From positions 27,922,001 through 27,986,000 of the forward strand of contig NC_046681.1 in assembly GCF_009870125.1 (NCBI RefSeq): a stretch of 64,000 nucleotides of DNA, written 5' to 3'. The first letter of the stretch is position 1; every line of letters starts with the position of its first letter. The DNA is from Drosophila pseudoobscura (lineage: Eukaryota > Arthropoda > Insecta > Diptera > Drosophilidae). The notes under the pieces were generated by a model. It saw only the letters and a list, made by a program, of their open reading frames with translations, made no database searches and was not told the origin of the DNA. Shown here in pieces: positions 1 to 14,455 of this stretch. The position numbers and the translations under genes were made by a program.

Positions 1-602
<602 letters not shown>

Positions 603-838
603 TTCGATCTCTGGGTTCCCTAACAATAAATTGAGATAAGTTCTGACTAATTCCATTTGTAGTTATCTGAAGTATCGCTGGTCTGGGGGATCTTCAAAAA
701 CTAAAGAGTCACTTGGACTTTGCTCTTCAATCTCTAATTCGTTGCCTTTCACATTTCCCTCTTGACTTGACCGCCATGCGGGCCATAAGCTTTTCCCCCC
801 ACTTCAAATATCCCACATTCCGCATTAACCCTGGCTCC

Positions 839-860
839 CACACACACACACACACACACA
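839..860. repeat. (CA)11 microsatellite
   Basis: Uninterrupted CA dinucleotide run seen directly in the sequence. Confidence 0.95.
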
Positions 861-3800
861 TGTCTAGACGGACACACAGCCCCCAAACGGCACTTGCCCC
901 CTCGGAAAAAGTGAAATCTGCCAACACACATCCTTAGCCGGCAGACAACATCCAAACAAATTTATTGCCTATTTAGCCTTTAATGGTCCTGGAAATATTT
1001 TCATCCACGATGATGTTGATATAAGCCTGCCCTCTACCCCTCTCTCTCTGTCTCTCTGTCTCTGTGTGTGTGTGTGCGACAGTTTAATTTGTGATTAATT
1101 GACGTTAAAAGGGTTCAACAATCATCCCAACGAAACCCCAACTCCTACCCCACTCCCAATCCCAATCCCAATCCCTCAACCACTTCACTTTCGCTCTCAT
1201 TCCGTCAACTCCTTAACTCAATTTGTGTGAAGCGGAAATGATTTCATAACTCTTGCGGATGTTTAATATAGAATTCAATTCAAACAAAATAAATTCCAAA
1301 TTTAAATTGAGTTGGAAAAGAAAAACCTACAAGTCAAAGATTCATTCGTATTGAGAGTCTCCAACATTTAACACTTTTGGGGACAATTCATATCCGTCCG
1401 TCAGTTGGCGGCAGAAAACCCTGACGTGACTCAACAACAGGCTGCTACTCGTACAACAAGTTGGCTGCCAAGCTTCCGTTTTCAGTTCTTTTTCTGTATG
1501 TTTTTTTGGTAGGACAACAAAGGTTATTAACAGTCCAAAGACGTGCAACTTCAGGCAAACAAGGCAAATGGGGGGAAATAAAAACAAGACATGAAAGTAT
1601 TGCAAGAGAATCTAACGACTAAGGGATGACCATTAGTTAACTACCAACTAACTATCGACTTATTTGGATCTTAAAGAGAGAGAGATTGAGAAAAATATAT
1701 GGGATTGGGAATACTCTATGAAAAATAAGAGCAAAGGACTAGCCAAAAAAGGAAAGATGGGAATCACTGGGATATATGTATGGTATATAGAAGATTGGTG
1801 ATGGTTTATTCCACGAATTGGATGCCTCAAAAGGCAATCTAGAGTTCCATAAAGCAGATCCATGACTCTACCGTTCCCGTACAGACAATAACTATACGTA
1901 ATCCCTACTATAACGATGGGTTTCGTTATAAGTTGAACAATTTTGAGACACTCTTCAGACTTAAGTCTGTCGATGAGGGAATTTTAAATAAAACTGATCC
2001 TAAATACTAAGACGATTTAGCAAGACTCACGCGTAATATGTCCTAGAATCATGAAATATCGTCGTGTATTGCTTCCAAGTGAACTATAAATAAATCACAG
2101 AAATAAAACATAGAATATATAAAGAATAATTATAATATATAGAATAAATAATATATAGAATAAATAATATATGGAATAAATACTATATGGAACAAATAAT
2201 ATAAAGAGTAAATCCGATCTTTATGATTTCTACAAAGTAGAAGTCATGTAGCCCTTGCCTAGTGGAAACCACATAATTTTCCAAAGAATCTTCAATCCTC
2301 TTACAGATCCTTGCATTCATGAAGAAACGCAGACTCGACAAATACACTTTTGCTGATTCGGAAATACTTCCCGCCTGTCACATACACCCCAGCACGCCTC
2401 CGATTACAGGGTACAATAAAAAAGGAAAAGAAAAAATCTCCCACGCCGACGCGTCGGCAACTAAAAGTCGAGTGTTCTCTATTCCACACTGACCGCTTGA
2501 TTAACATTTTCTTAACATGTTCTGCCTGCCAGCGAGTGTCCGTCCGTCCGCCCATCCAGTGTCCGTTCATTCAGGGAGTTGTTGGTAGAACTGTTATATT
2601 AATATGCCCGCCGTGGCCGTGGGCAATATGTCAAACAGGAATTCCTAAGCGGAACACGTACGCACAACACTCGAAATTCGTGGAATGCGTTTTCGTGTGG
2701 ATCTCCTCCAACGCCCAAAGGACACACCACGCACAACTTTTTGGCCGAGGAACGCAGGGGCCAGGAAGAGGTAAAGTTTTAATGCTTTCAGCATTCGGGG
2801 TTTGGAATAAGGTGAAGAGTTAATGCGATAGTGTGCCAGCGAGCAAATGTATTCCCCAAATCCCATAAGCCCGGAGAGCGGGTCTTTGCCTTTCCCTCCA
2901 TGCAAATCACTTCTGCAAAGTGCAAGAGAAAGGTTTGCATTCAAAAGTTTTATCTCTCGGGGGAGAGACACAAGACTAGCAAATTTTCAGCAAATTTCAT
3001 GCACAAAGGACATCACTGCATGCATCAAGGGGGGGCTGGGGCAGCACCCTTCCCTTTAAAGAATGCTTTCTAATTGAATTGAAGGCAAAAATTCCAACTA
3101 CGAAATTCAAATCAATTTCATTGCCTGCAGGGCACACAACAGTGTAACTCTTTGCAGCATAGTGTAAGCCCCGAAAAATATAAACGATTCATAAGCGACT
3201 TCATTTCATCAACGACTTTTCCCCCAGCCCCCCAGCCCCCCCTGTCTGGCTGCATCCTTTTGTCGGGGTCCAAATCTGATTCAGCCTGATCCTGGACTAG
3301 TCCTGGTCCTGGGTGTGTGTGTGTGTGTATCTGGCTTTGACTCTTCTCGGCATTCGCATGTAGTCATGTGCACATATCAGTTGTCTGGCAGCTGTCTGCG
3401 GCCTTGAGTCAAAGCCGCAACTTAATCGCCATCCTCGGGGGGGACATATGGGAGGGGAGGGGGGAAAATATTAACAACAAACAAATAGAAATCGTTTTAT
3501 TTGCCATATAAGCCCTAGGGTGGAGGGCAGCACCACACATGTGTGGCCCGGGAGTACATCGAAGTTGATTAATTGAAGAAAATGTCAATAAACAATTTTT
3601 GCTGGAATTATTACAGACGTTTCAACGCTTAGAGATGATTATTTATTATGATATTTAGCATAGAAATACGTATAAGTACGTGTCTGTTGGAGGCTAAAAA
3701 ATTATATTCTATAGAAATAAACAAAATAAAGTAAAGACAAAGACATATCTGCCACAAATCGAATACTTTCTGCGTTGCAAAGCTTCAGTTTATGCGGAAT

Positions 3801-4450
3801 ATTGGATTTTGTCAATTTCAATTGGAGTTCGGGACTGTTTATCACTTCATTATTCTTCAGGATAATACTGTGAGATCTCGCTGGTTTTGCTCTTTCGCTC
3901 TGCAGGAAATTTTTCACACAGTCTGTTTTCATCCTTTTTACGAGTCATTGAACATTTTTTTGAGCTGTTGAAATCATTCGTAATTAATTCGTCATCTGCT
4001 ATTCTTTGGATAATTTGAATTTTTCCATACAAAAATATTAAACACAGAAATACATTTTTGGATATCGTCGGCACAGATACAGATTAATAAGTGGCCTAAG
4101 AATAGTTTTAGAATTTAAAAAATAAAAATGAAATATTTACTGTGTTAATTGCAAATTTTGAAGATGGCCCTAGGATCAATTCAACCACTCCTGCAACCAT
4201 AATTTAGACTCGAGAAAATTCCAGAACCCTTGGCTTCCGATTGAGGCACGGCTGAGGGCAAATATATGGATTAATTGCTCTGCATTTCCTTTTTTGAGTC
4301 ACTTTTGATTTTTGGTAAATTTGAAATAATTTGTAACTAATATTAATTTAATTAATATGGGACCCTAGCTTATAATGAATTAAACCCTAGCACGATTTTA
4401 ATTTTCGAAATTACTATAAAACCTGGCAGATGTGTGGATAATGCTGACAT

Positions 4451-4475
4451 CCTGCCTGCCTGCCTGCCTGCCTGC
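4451..4475. repeat. (GCCT)n tetranucleotide repeat
   Basis: About six consecutive CCTG/GCCT units, read directly. Confidence 0.9.
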
Positions 4476-7400
4476 GTAAATTAGGCCTAAAATTATAAGC
4501 ATACAGTTTTTGAAAAAAAAACCCCTCCATTAAGTGCGCGTTTATCGGAGTATTCTTCAATTAGAAACATTTTACGAGACCAGACCCCCATGCTCTCTCG
4601 TCTGTATGTAGATTTGTGGTCACCAAACGAAAGAACGAACGAAACAACCGACAAATGCCATGCCTAATGCCTCTGCCATGGGTTTTATTTATTTATAACA
4701 TTTTTAGTTCTTTTTTTTGATCGGGTGCAAGAGCGTAACGTTTGAACTTACCCTCGAGCGTAGAGCCGCGCCACATAATAGAGCGGTTTGTTGTTGTTGT
4801 TTTTTCTGTTTTTGGGGGTGCCAGGGGCCGACGTCACGTCACTTGGCTGCCTCTTTGGCTTTGCTCCTGTGGGGCACGCGCACGCTCTGGCACTTCCTTG
4901 CGCCTGCCTGGCCACAGAAGTGGAACAAATGGGCGCAGGACGAGGCCGAGGACGAGGCAACATCCAACATGGAAGCCAATGGCCAGGCGGAGGCAGAGGC
5001 TCAGGCATACAGCTGCTGCCTCCTGCCTCCTGCCCCCTGCCTCCTGCCTCCTGCTTTGCATATCTTTGCCACTTTAAATCGTTTCGTTCCCATCGCCATC
5101 GTCGTTGTCGTTGTCGCCGGAGCCGTAGTCGTAGTCGGCATTTTCAATTTCATGGTTAATTGTTTTGCACGCGGCATTTGGTCCGAGTTCAACTCAAGGA
5201 ACGACGACACCGCCACCGACATCGTCTGGGCTGCGCCTGTTGCCTCTAGCTGTGCCTGTGTTGCCCTCAATGCCACATTAAGTTTCATAATTAGCACACC
5301 CAAATGATTGGAAACTTTCTGCCTGGCAAAAATATACTGCATACTGCGTACATATAAAAAACTGTCTCTTCTGCGAGCACAAATAAGCAACATATGGATG
5401 AGATCGTATTGGAGATGCATTGCCAGTACACAGAGAGAAAATGTTGCGGATAAAAGTTTAATAGGTAAAGTTTATAGGGAAGTTTATCAATCTTTTGCTT
5501 CCCTTAAGACCTCTTCCCTATTACGAATCCATCTGTACAGGCTTGACGCTTGATACATACTATGAGCAATTTGCTCAATTAATTTCAATGGTAAAAAAGT
5601 GATTTACTGAATTTTGTTGTAGCCTTATAAACAGAAACGATGTCGAACATCCTGGACGCCCAGTGAGGTCTCTACTCCCGAAAAATCTGTTAAAAACTCA
5701 CGATCAGTTGATAGATCGGAGCTTGAAAGTGAGAAAGATTATGGAAGCCATAGGCATATAAATGGTTCAGTGGTTTCAAGTTTGGATGATTACTTGGGTA
5801 TGAGACACAACACACAGCACTTATGTTATGAAACTGATTATAATACTCTATCGATACTCGGTATGAAATCCTACCAAATTCCGCTAAGGTTGTTTCTTCC
5901 AAATCATACCTTTATTACCCTTTTTCTGGTGATCAATGTTTTGTGTGAGATGCACCACATATTCATCCCTTTTTCCCCATTTATCCTGTATTTTCGGGCT
6001 TAGAGAAGCCGAGCCTTTGACCGTTTTATACCACTAATCAACAGGATGCCACTTCTCGTACACAAACTTCATTCAATCCGATCTCTTCCTTCATCTTTTT
6101 CACCACTCGATGTTCTCTAAGGTTCACAATTCCCTTCCTTCATGGAACTCAGCTCTCTTTTGTATTCCATTCTTTCGATCGCTTCATAAATGGATTCGTA
6201 TGCACATAAATTTCGCTGTAGTGTAGGCGAGTGGCAAGTGGAATGCCATTCTCCGTTCTCCATTCTCCGTTCTCCATTCTTGAGGCAGACAACAGTCGCC
6301 AGTTGTTTCACTTACTCAACAATTTTACATTGGCCCAGGGCCCAGGGCCCAGGCAGAGGCGGCAGAGGCAGCTGCAGGGCCGAGGAGTACTTTTATCTTT
6401 GACATATACTAATGACAAATTTATTCACGCTGTCACTTGGTCGCCTGTTCCTCCTCCTCACGCTGTCACGTACTGTTCGGCTCATTCGGGGGTTCGTTCT
6501 CCTTTGTCCTCGTCCTCTCCTCCTTTGTGTGTGGAGGAGATCTAGAGCAGGACTCTTCCCCGATACATGCTCCAGATTTTGTTTGCACTTCTTTAATTAG
6601 GTGTCCCGTTCTCTATACTCGAAGGTATCTCCGTTTCTTCTTCGACATTTGCCATTGAAGTGTGGCCTCTTTGATCTCTGTAGGGCAGGGATTGATTGAT
6701 TGATCAACTGATTGATGGCCTGGCACAGTAACAGTTGGCTACTGTAGCCAAGCAGCCAAGCAGCCAAGCAAGTCTCCAAAGTAATTAATCAAGTGTAGGA
6801 GCCATCAAAATAAATGACATTGATGACCCAAGAAAACCAGATGCAAATGGAAATGGAAACTATTTTTGGTAATTGAATGTCGCTGTTCTACATATGGCGA
6901 AAAACAACAACAAATACGGAGTAGGAAAATTAATGTGATTTCTATTTGTATAATTAAATGCTTAATAAACAAACAATAAATTAATGGTTATTTGTTGAGA
7001 AACAAAAGAGGTCTATAGGGTCTACTTTTGTTTAGGTGGGAAACCACAATTAAAATAATTGAAGCAAGGATAGCAAAACCTACTGAAAATTGAACGAAAT
7101 TGCAGTGTTCTTGGGGAGGAGTTCGATTGCCTTTATCATTCACTATTTGCACTGTCCACTGTACATGCATACAATACATACATAAACATTGCTAAATGCT
7201 TACGCACCGCAGCGGCAGCGACCGTTCTTTCGTCTCTCTATCACGCCTTCTTCGTTTTTGCAGCAGTTCACTCGCGCTCTATCAATCGTTCGGGCTTGGC
7301 TTATCTACAGCCCGAGCTGCTCTTATGTTCTCCTTCTATCGCTCTCTAGCGCTCTCGGCTTAGCAGAGGAACCGAGCGCTGCTCTAACGTTTTCCCACAG

Positions 7401-9347
7401 TCGCCCTCTTCTTTCTTAGGTTCGCACCTTTCTTAGTTCCTCTCTCTACAAAAAGCTCTCTCCACATGCCTCAATTTTGCGCTCCCAAGGCGACAAATGC
7501 ATCGCTCAGACTTTACCCTTTATGTGCTCCTATCTGAACATTGAAGTTGATGTTTGTTTAAATTATGCAGACGCGCACCGATATCTTCATGCATAATCCC
7601 CCGAGGGGCACATTTCGGTGGTCGTTTTGTCAATTATCTTTTCTGAAAAATCATCAGCATTTCTGGGGCCGCCGATCATTAAAGCTTCTCGCACTCGCAG
7701 TCGCGAAACCGAAACCGAAACGATCTTGATGGGTTAGTCCATTGCCCTGTCGCAGTGCCAGGCCCTATCCTGCGGATCCGCCTCTCAATAGCCTTCCAAG
7801 TGGCGCTGCTCTGGAGATCTCCAACCAATTTGCAATTCATTTTTGTGCTCTTTAATGTGCCCCAGACATGAAATGGCTGCTTCCAATGACGATTTGCTTC
7901 CCGAATAAACATTGGACAATATATGCAATAAATTTGTGAAAATTTAAACAATGCAAAGCGAAGCGAATTATTGCCGCTTGAATAGTTGCTGCTGCTACTC
8001 TCCGGTACACGCCCCATGCTAATCATGGAAAAAAAAAATACACTCGTAAAACATAAATATATGTACGAGCGAGTATATGAATGAAAAAGGGTTCCACAAT
8101 GAAGCCAATAAACTGACTGAAAAATGCTTCCGCGCAATTTCATTTTGAAGAATGCCTGGGCCTCGGTCTCTGCCTCTTGCAGACTGGAGATTGGAGTAGG
8201 AGGAACGGCGCTATTCCTCAATAACAATGCCACATCAGAGGACTTAGGCGGCGCTTCCACTCACCCTTTCAGCGACTCGCCTTTTGTCTTCCCGCCGAGA
8301 GTGAGAGAGAGAGAGATTCCTTTCTGTTGTCTAGCGGCGAGGCCTACGCAAATAATTGGACCATTGGCCCGAGTATGGATTCCAAACCAATCAACGTCGC
8401 GGCGGCTTCAAGAGCCTCCAGGGAGTGCTGCTGCTGTTGTTGTTGGATCTATTAAAGAAGCCTGCAACCGGAAGTTTGATTTTCAAAAATGCGTAATTGG
8501 AAGTGGAATACTTGAATCTATTCAGCGTTTGCTTGAAGCTTTCAATCCGATTTTTATTAGATGTTTCTGGAGCACTTGATTCATTGGATAATGGAACTAA
8601 TTGCTGTCATATCATATTTCGAAGAGATTTTCAGGGATAAACCTATGGTTAAGGATGATTTCTGTATAATTAATGACCAGAGTACCTGGAAAACGTATCC
8701 TCTGGGACTTGTTTTGAGTGTTTGAATGTTTGCTAACGTTTCGAGTCACTTTTAGGGTCTTTTTATACGGCGTTGAATCATTCTTTCAGAACAGAAAAGA
8801 ACCCGCAAAGGTCCAAGTTCAATATCAAGGAATTGTGAAGCTTCTGCCTGCATTCATTCAGGTTAACCCTCTCTTAGGAGCTCCTTTCAAGACATTCAAT
8901 GGGAATGCCTGGATCTCTCCATCCATAAAACTCCACTTAAATATGCATGAAACCAATCTGCCAGGACCAAGACAAGAACCTTGTACTTCTACTTGTCCTT
9001 GGCCTAGGCCTAAGCCAAAGCATCTTGTAAGATATTTTTTAATCAAGGATAACTGGAGGAGAACACCTTTCGCTTTCTTTGGGGGAATAACGAGCAGCTT
9101 GTGTGGGGCACGTTTCATCATTAGTCGGTGCAAATATTTGCATAATGTCCGCCCGTCCGGTGGCAACAATATTTGCCATTAAGAGCAGCCGCCAGGAACC
9201 GAAAAGAAGGGAAAAGAAAACGAGTACAAAGGAGAAGGATCTCCTGGCTTAGAGCCTGACAAACGGCTGCCCATTCATGGGAGATAATCGCAGCTGGGGT
9301 TGACCATAAACACAGCACCAGATCCAGGAGAGGAGTGTAAAATCCCC

Positions 9348-9373
9348 CCTGGCCCTGGCCCTGGCCCTGGCCG
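9348..9373. repeat. (CCCTGG)n hexanucleotide repeat
   Basis: About four tandem CCTGGC/CCCTGG units, followed 50 bp later by an ACGAG pentanucleotide run at 9421-9448. Confidence 0.85.
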
Positions 9374-9867
9374 CATGCCGCATGTTGCCTGCCGCATGAC
9401 TATGCTAATCATAGTAATTCGAGACGAGACGAGACGAGACGGGACGGGAGAAATGTGTGACAGTTGTTTCCATCTAATCCCCAGCACAAATGTCACGTAT
9501 TGCGCTCGGCTCTCGTTTGTCTTCCTTTCGCGCGGGGGAAAGGAATGGAAAAAAGGTGTCAGCAAGCCAAATGTAATAATTTTAATGATTTTTCATAAGT
9601 TGAAAAACAAGCGGGGAGGGGTGGGGGGAACGGGAAGTGGTGCACACACGCCCGCCACTCGGAACAGCCTGCCCAGCAGGAGGGGCTTGGAAGGGATGGG
9701 ATTCGACTAAGGGATACCCTATTGAAGATGGAAGATGGTATGTGTAGAAGTTCTAATATTTCATATTCGTACTGAACCACTGGCTGTTCATGCTTTAAGC
9801 TCTTTGGAAGCACTCTTATTCTCTCTCTTTGGCATTCGTTTTGTGCCTCTTCGCTTTTTGAGAGAAA

Positions 9868-10060
9868 ATTCACACAAAAATGCACAAAAAAACTCAAACA
9901 AAATCCACAAAAAATTCACAAAAAAACTCACACAAAAATTCTCACAAAATTCAACCAAAATCAACATAAAATCTACAACAAATTTAAAAAAAATTCACAA
10001 AAAATGTATTAGAATTCAGCAAAAATTCTCCAAAAATTTACACAAAACTGCATCGAATTC
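9868..10060. repeat. Phased A-tract, imperfect AAAATTCACA-type repeat
   Basis: About 190 bp in which A-tracts of 4-8 bases recur every 9-14 bp (mostly 10-12), separated by short C-containing spacers such as TTCAC or CTCACAC. A-tracts in phase with the helix repeat are known to bend DNA, so intrinsic curvature is a reasonable inference. No coding content is credible despite an open frame through it. Confidence 0.7.
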
Positions 10061-12360
10061 CTTCGAGATTGCACTCTAAAACGGAATCCTTTTACGAATA
10101 TTTTTACTTTTTTACAATTGCCCTTCCAAATATTACTTTTCTTTCTAATTTTTCCCATCGTTCTCCCCCAGCCCAAGCCACCTCCCTACAGGGTATTTTG
10201 GAAAAACACTTAAGGGTAGCGCTCTCGACTCCTTCGCCTGCTGTTGTGACAATCGCATGGAGACTGCCGCTGCTGCCGCTTATGCCGCTGGTGGCTGCAC
10301 CCCTTTTCGGCGTTCGGCGTTCGGCTTTCGGTTTATTTAACATGAGACTTACACACCACTGACTGCATTGTCGACTGGCTGTTATAATTGCGCATATTTT
10401 AAAATACAAATTAGCAACGCTCTGTAGCTGAATATTTCAATAGCATCTCAACAACAACAGCAACAACAACAACGAACCAAATGCCCGCAAGCAACAATTT
10501 CAGTGCACATTTTTGTGTAGCTGGGAGTGTTCCTGACTTTAGGGTTCTGCCTGCCCCCTCCCCGGCCTCTACTGGCCTCGGGCTCAATCGGAGTTCCAGT
10601 CGAAGTCTCTGCCTCTGCCTCAGTCCGTGTCCCCTGTCTGTGACTGACTCTGTCTCTGACATTGCCTTGAACCTTGAAAGAACCATGCATCAAGGCGTCA
10701 ACAGTCAGCCGGCAGTCTCTGTGGCATTCGTTTTGGCATTTCATGCATAAAACACCAGAAACACCAAAAACCCCAATCCCCAAACCCCAAGGCACACAGA
10801 CTCCACATCCGAGACGAGTAGTTTGTCAAGCTCCACGACGGACTCTGTATCCCTCCGTTTTGGAGTTTTTCTTTATTGTTTTTCCTGGGTTTTCCCTGCT
10901 ACCTGCGCATAAATAGCCCAAACACTTTTTGGGGATTTTTTTTCTCTCAGTTGGCACCTGGTTTCTGGTCTGCATTTATCACTGCCAAAATTCGTCATGA
11001 CATTGCCATTGCCATTTCCATTTCCCTTCGCATTTCCATTTTCCATTTACCCCCTCCCTCTCTCTCTCTCGCTCTCTCTCTTTCTCGAGTGTAAATGGAA
11101 TTTCTTGAAAAACGATGAAAATGCAGTCCACATGATTGCTGGATTTCTGTGTTTTTGAGTGAGTTATTGGTTTTGAATTGATGATGGTCTCGCCTCCAAG
11201 AGAAACCAATCTCCAACAGAGACTTTTGAGTTCGATTGTTATGTCACTTAAAGGTTTTCCGAGGTTTTCCCATGCCCCTTGATCCCCGGATTCCCCTTTA
11301 TTGAACTATGATTGGAATTCCAACAAGTCCAGCAATCCAGCAAAATTATGCAGACATTTTTGAGGTATTTTTGGATCGAATTTCAATGATGGAAGATGTT
11401 TTACTATATTTTAATATTTTTCAAGGCTTTTGGCTTAAGTTTTAAGCACAATATCTGTGTATATCTTATACTGAATCGAATAGGTAGATATATTCATACT
11501 TCAATCCATTCGAATATCGCCTCTCATTGTTCCTTTTTCCCCTCCAAAGCCCCTTCACAACTGTTGCACTTTTGCGTTTAGTTTCTCTTGTAATAAAATG
11601 CCTCTGTCTCTTTTGACTTTTTGCAAAAATTTGTCACCCAAACTCAGGGAGAAAGAGAACGCATGCCACCCACAGATGGGGCCCCAACCAACCACAGACT
11701 GGAGGACACATGTTCGTACATATACATATATATGTATATGTATTTAAGAGTACTTTTTAACAATGCAACAACTTGCCGCAGTTGTTACATGGCCAGAAAG
11801 TTGTGAATTGAAATTGAACAATCGCCGGGCTGTAGCAACATTTTGCACAACGAAAAAAGACACAAAAAGAAGAGAGAAATAAAACAGAAAGAGCTAAAAT
11901 GAAATAGAATGAGGTAAAAGGCATGAACATGAGGAAAACTGCCATCGGGGAAGTGGGGAAACAGGGCTTCTCCACCACACCGGAAGTGAAGAAAAGGAGC
12001 AGCAACAGAGGGGCTCCCCAGCGAGAGCTTTAACCGACTTCCCCACCGACTTTCCGCTGATAACTTATCTGGCAAGCAGGAGGCGGCGTTGTCTGTTACA
12101 AATGTTGCAATATTTATGCCCACACACACACGCACACACACACACACACATGGATTCGTATTATGATTTGCGCATTATGCAAATTGCCTTATCGTAAATA
12201 ATTTCCTTTTTCTTTGTGGCACCGCCGTGTGCACATGATAAATGTGATAAGCGATATTGCCCCAAAGGGCAGCAGCAAAAACAATGCGTGCAAACATAAA
12301 TTAAGGCATTCGGGGAATTGGATTTATACGATGCTTAATGCTTAACATCACAACAATATA
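10061..12360. other. Non-coding stretch
   Basis: No gene is supported. It contains GA/TC-rich stretches near 11060-11090 and a CA microsatellite at 12121-12150. Open frames here overlap low-complexity DNA. Confidence 0.45.
12121..12150. repeat. (CA)n microsatellite with one CG interruption
   Basis: Thirty bases of alternating CA with a single interruption, read directly. Confidence 0.95.
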
Positions 12361-13107
12361 TTGGCAATTATGTATTCGATAGAAGTAGAGAAAGAAACAC
12401 GTTTTGATGGTCTAATTTGTCATCGTTTTGTAAGGGATTTGGGTTGGGAATAGTTTCGGGGTCATAGGTTAGAATCATCTGCAGATCCCGCTCGGCTGCA
12501 GAGCCGAACACCTGCTCTAGCTTCGTAAGATTTCGTTGCCTTCTCGTATCTTCCCCTGTCTCTCCAGCCACCCCTGCAAGCGGGAACGTAGGACAGCCGC
12601 AAGGACCGCGGCTCTCCTTTTATATCCAGTTCTCAGTCAGTAGTTATGTGAGCTTATGGTTTAGGTATGTATACTTTAAAATATATTTCTTAATTAATGA
12701 AACGTAAAAGTCAGAATTGTTGTGGGAGTCGATGACTGCCGCATGCTGTCACCCTAAATTCTCGGGTTTAATACTATTTTACTCCCATGCGTCAACTATG
12801 TGTTCTATAATCTTTGTTACTCTTCCGTACATGACACTAATTGCACTCTGGATGGATAAACACTCATTAAAATTCGTGGAAACAAGTCATATAGGAACTG
12901 TGCCCTCTCTAAGTAGGAGTTTTAGGCCTCTCAATATTTTCCCAAGCCAATTGATTGCCGTTTTATGGGCCCTCATTTCTCTGGTGTTCAGCCACGAAAA
13001 TCTCCCTCTCTATTATACAAATTTCAAGCAAATTATCATACGAATATTAACATGCCTCTTCGAAGTACCACATCTGTAAGGTATACCCTCTCCACATCTC
13101 TGGCCTG

Positions 13108-13224
13108 ATGATTGAAAGCCATCAAAGTCCGATGCCTAATCGAAGCATCAGCCAATGCGATGATGAGGATGACTTCATTACCGACTCGGACGACTCTGGG
13201 CCGACAATTGAGGCTGTCAAATAA
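13108..13224 (+). CDS. Possible 3' terminal exon or small peptide, acidic tail
   Basis: From an ATG at 13108 an open frame of 38 codons ends in a strongly acidic, serine-containing tail (CDDEDDFITDSDDSGPTIEA, then VK and stop). The TAA stop is embedded in an AATAAA hexamer (AAATAAAG). The frame stays open upstream past 13040, so this may be the end of a longer exon. Just upstream, another frame (12717-13079) encodes hydrophobic stretches, so a frame-shifted membrane protein remnant is one reading. I do not recognise the protein. The acidic composition is unlike the surrounding random translations, but no 5' exons are visible. Low confidence. Confidence 0.3.
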   Translation: MIESHQSPMPNRSISQCDDEDDFITDSDDSGPTIEAVK

Positions 13225-13505
13225 AGTTAAGACTGGGAATGAAAATTGATTTATCTGCGAGTGAACGATGTTCGGATGTGTGTAGTGCAGTGTACCCAAC
13301 TCAAAATTGCTGTTAACATATGATGTATGCAAATTGCCAACAATTTGATTTACCATTCCTACGGAAGATAAGTATTTCGTCAAGTGCCGATATGCAAATG
13401 GGAATGGGAATGGGAAGGGGAATGGGATTCGAATGGGGAATCTGGAGAGTGTGCTCCAAACTGACAATGACACTCACAATGGGCCAGGGAACACTGGCTC
13501 CTCTT

Positions 13506-13536
13506 CTGGCCTGGCCTGGCCTGGCCTGGCTTGGCC
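13506..13536. repeat. (CTGGC)n pentanucleotide repeat
   Basis: Five to six tandem CTGGC units, read directly. A GGAATG-type repeat precedes it near 13398-13430. Confidence 0.85.
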
Positions 13537-13754
13537 ATTCATTGAATGCAAATGGGGAAATCGGTAAAGATATTTAAGTATATGCATATATTGTTTATAC
13601 AAAAAAGCTGTCTTTGTTCGGTTTTTGTGACTCACAAAAAGTACAGTTGCTAGATATGAAATATTTATAAACGCATCAATGCATGGCATGTGGAAGGTGA
13701 AGGTGAGGCACAGCACAGCACAGCTGCAGGAAGATCATCACACTCCTTTTTCCC

Positions 13755-13795
13755 CATCATCATCATCATCCTCGTCGTCGTCATCGTCATCGACA
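13755..13795. repeat. ATC/TCG trinucleotide repeat
   Basis: Runs of CATCAT followed by CGTCGTCGTCATCG, seen directly. No supported coding exon covers it. Confidence 0.8.
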
Positions 13796-14317
13796 ACTTC
13801 AAACGAAAAGGAAACGTGTTGCCACTTTAACTGCCATTTAAATATACAATACTCCCGAGTCGAGACTCGAGGAACGAGTCGCCGAGGAAATACATGAAAG
13901 GCAACCTACCTCCAACCTCCTTGCTTCCCTCTTCTCAGCCGCTGTTCTCTCGCACTCCTCGCTCATTGCAATGACATTTATTGGCCGCATTATTTCAGCG
14001 CCAGCAGCAACGCCGTCAGTCAACACTCGAGGGATCTCAATCGAGAAACGAGCAGCTTTTTTGTCGTTTCTTGAGAGTGTCTTCCCCAAGGGGCGAACTT
14101 TTCATAACCAAACATCCCGCTGGCATGTGTTTGCCCTGCAGGGTATGGCGGGTTCTCAACGAAGAATGTGACGGGGAAGTGGCAGAGTATCCGCGGTGTC
14201 TACTATCATGCACAGGACATGTAAAGGGAGCTCCTTTCACGAAAGTTTAGATTCGATAACACTCATTCGTGGCGTCTCATAGCCGAAATTTGATTGTACT
14301 CTGCGGCAGTACCAAAA

Positions 14318-14455
14318 GGTAAAAAAAATACCAAAAATACTAAAAATACCGAATATACCAAAAAATACTACAAAAAATACAAAATTCACAAAAATTAATA
14401 AAACGTCATAAAAAAGACCAAAAAATACTATTAAAAAAAACTAAAAAAAACTATG
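14318..14455. repeat. Phased A-tract, AAAAATAC-type repeat
   Basis: Repeated AAAAATACC/AAAAATACT units with A-tracts of 4-8 bases at roughly helical spacing, similar in style to 9868-10060 but with a different spacer. Non-coding. Confidence 0.65.

Larger units (their letters stand above)
630..9860. other. Gene-poor, repeat-speckled non-coding stretch
   Basis: I see no supported gene. The stretch is AT-rich DNA with simple repeats: (CA)n at 839-860, TG runs near 1062 and 3311, (GCCT)n at 4451-4475, C/T-rich CTCCTGC repeats at about 5021-5055, CCCTGG units at 9348-9373 and ACGAG units at 9421-9448. Open frames here, such as 4717-5307, follow these repeats and look accidental. It could be intergenic or lie within a very large intron. 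Confidence 0.5.

Noticed and set aside
4717-5307. 196-codon plus-strand frame
   Set aside because: It runs through CTCCTGC and GTCGTT repeats, with no family resemblance and low-complexity translation.
12368-12571. 67-codon minus-strand frame (GETGEDTRRQRNLTKLEQVF...) near an ATATAAAAGG
   Set aside because: It reads protein-like but has no ATG and no clear partner exon. The TATA-like sequence could be chance in AT-rich DNA.
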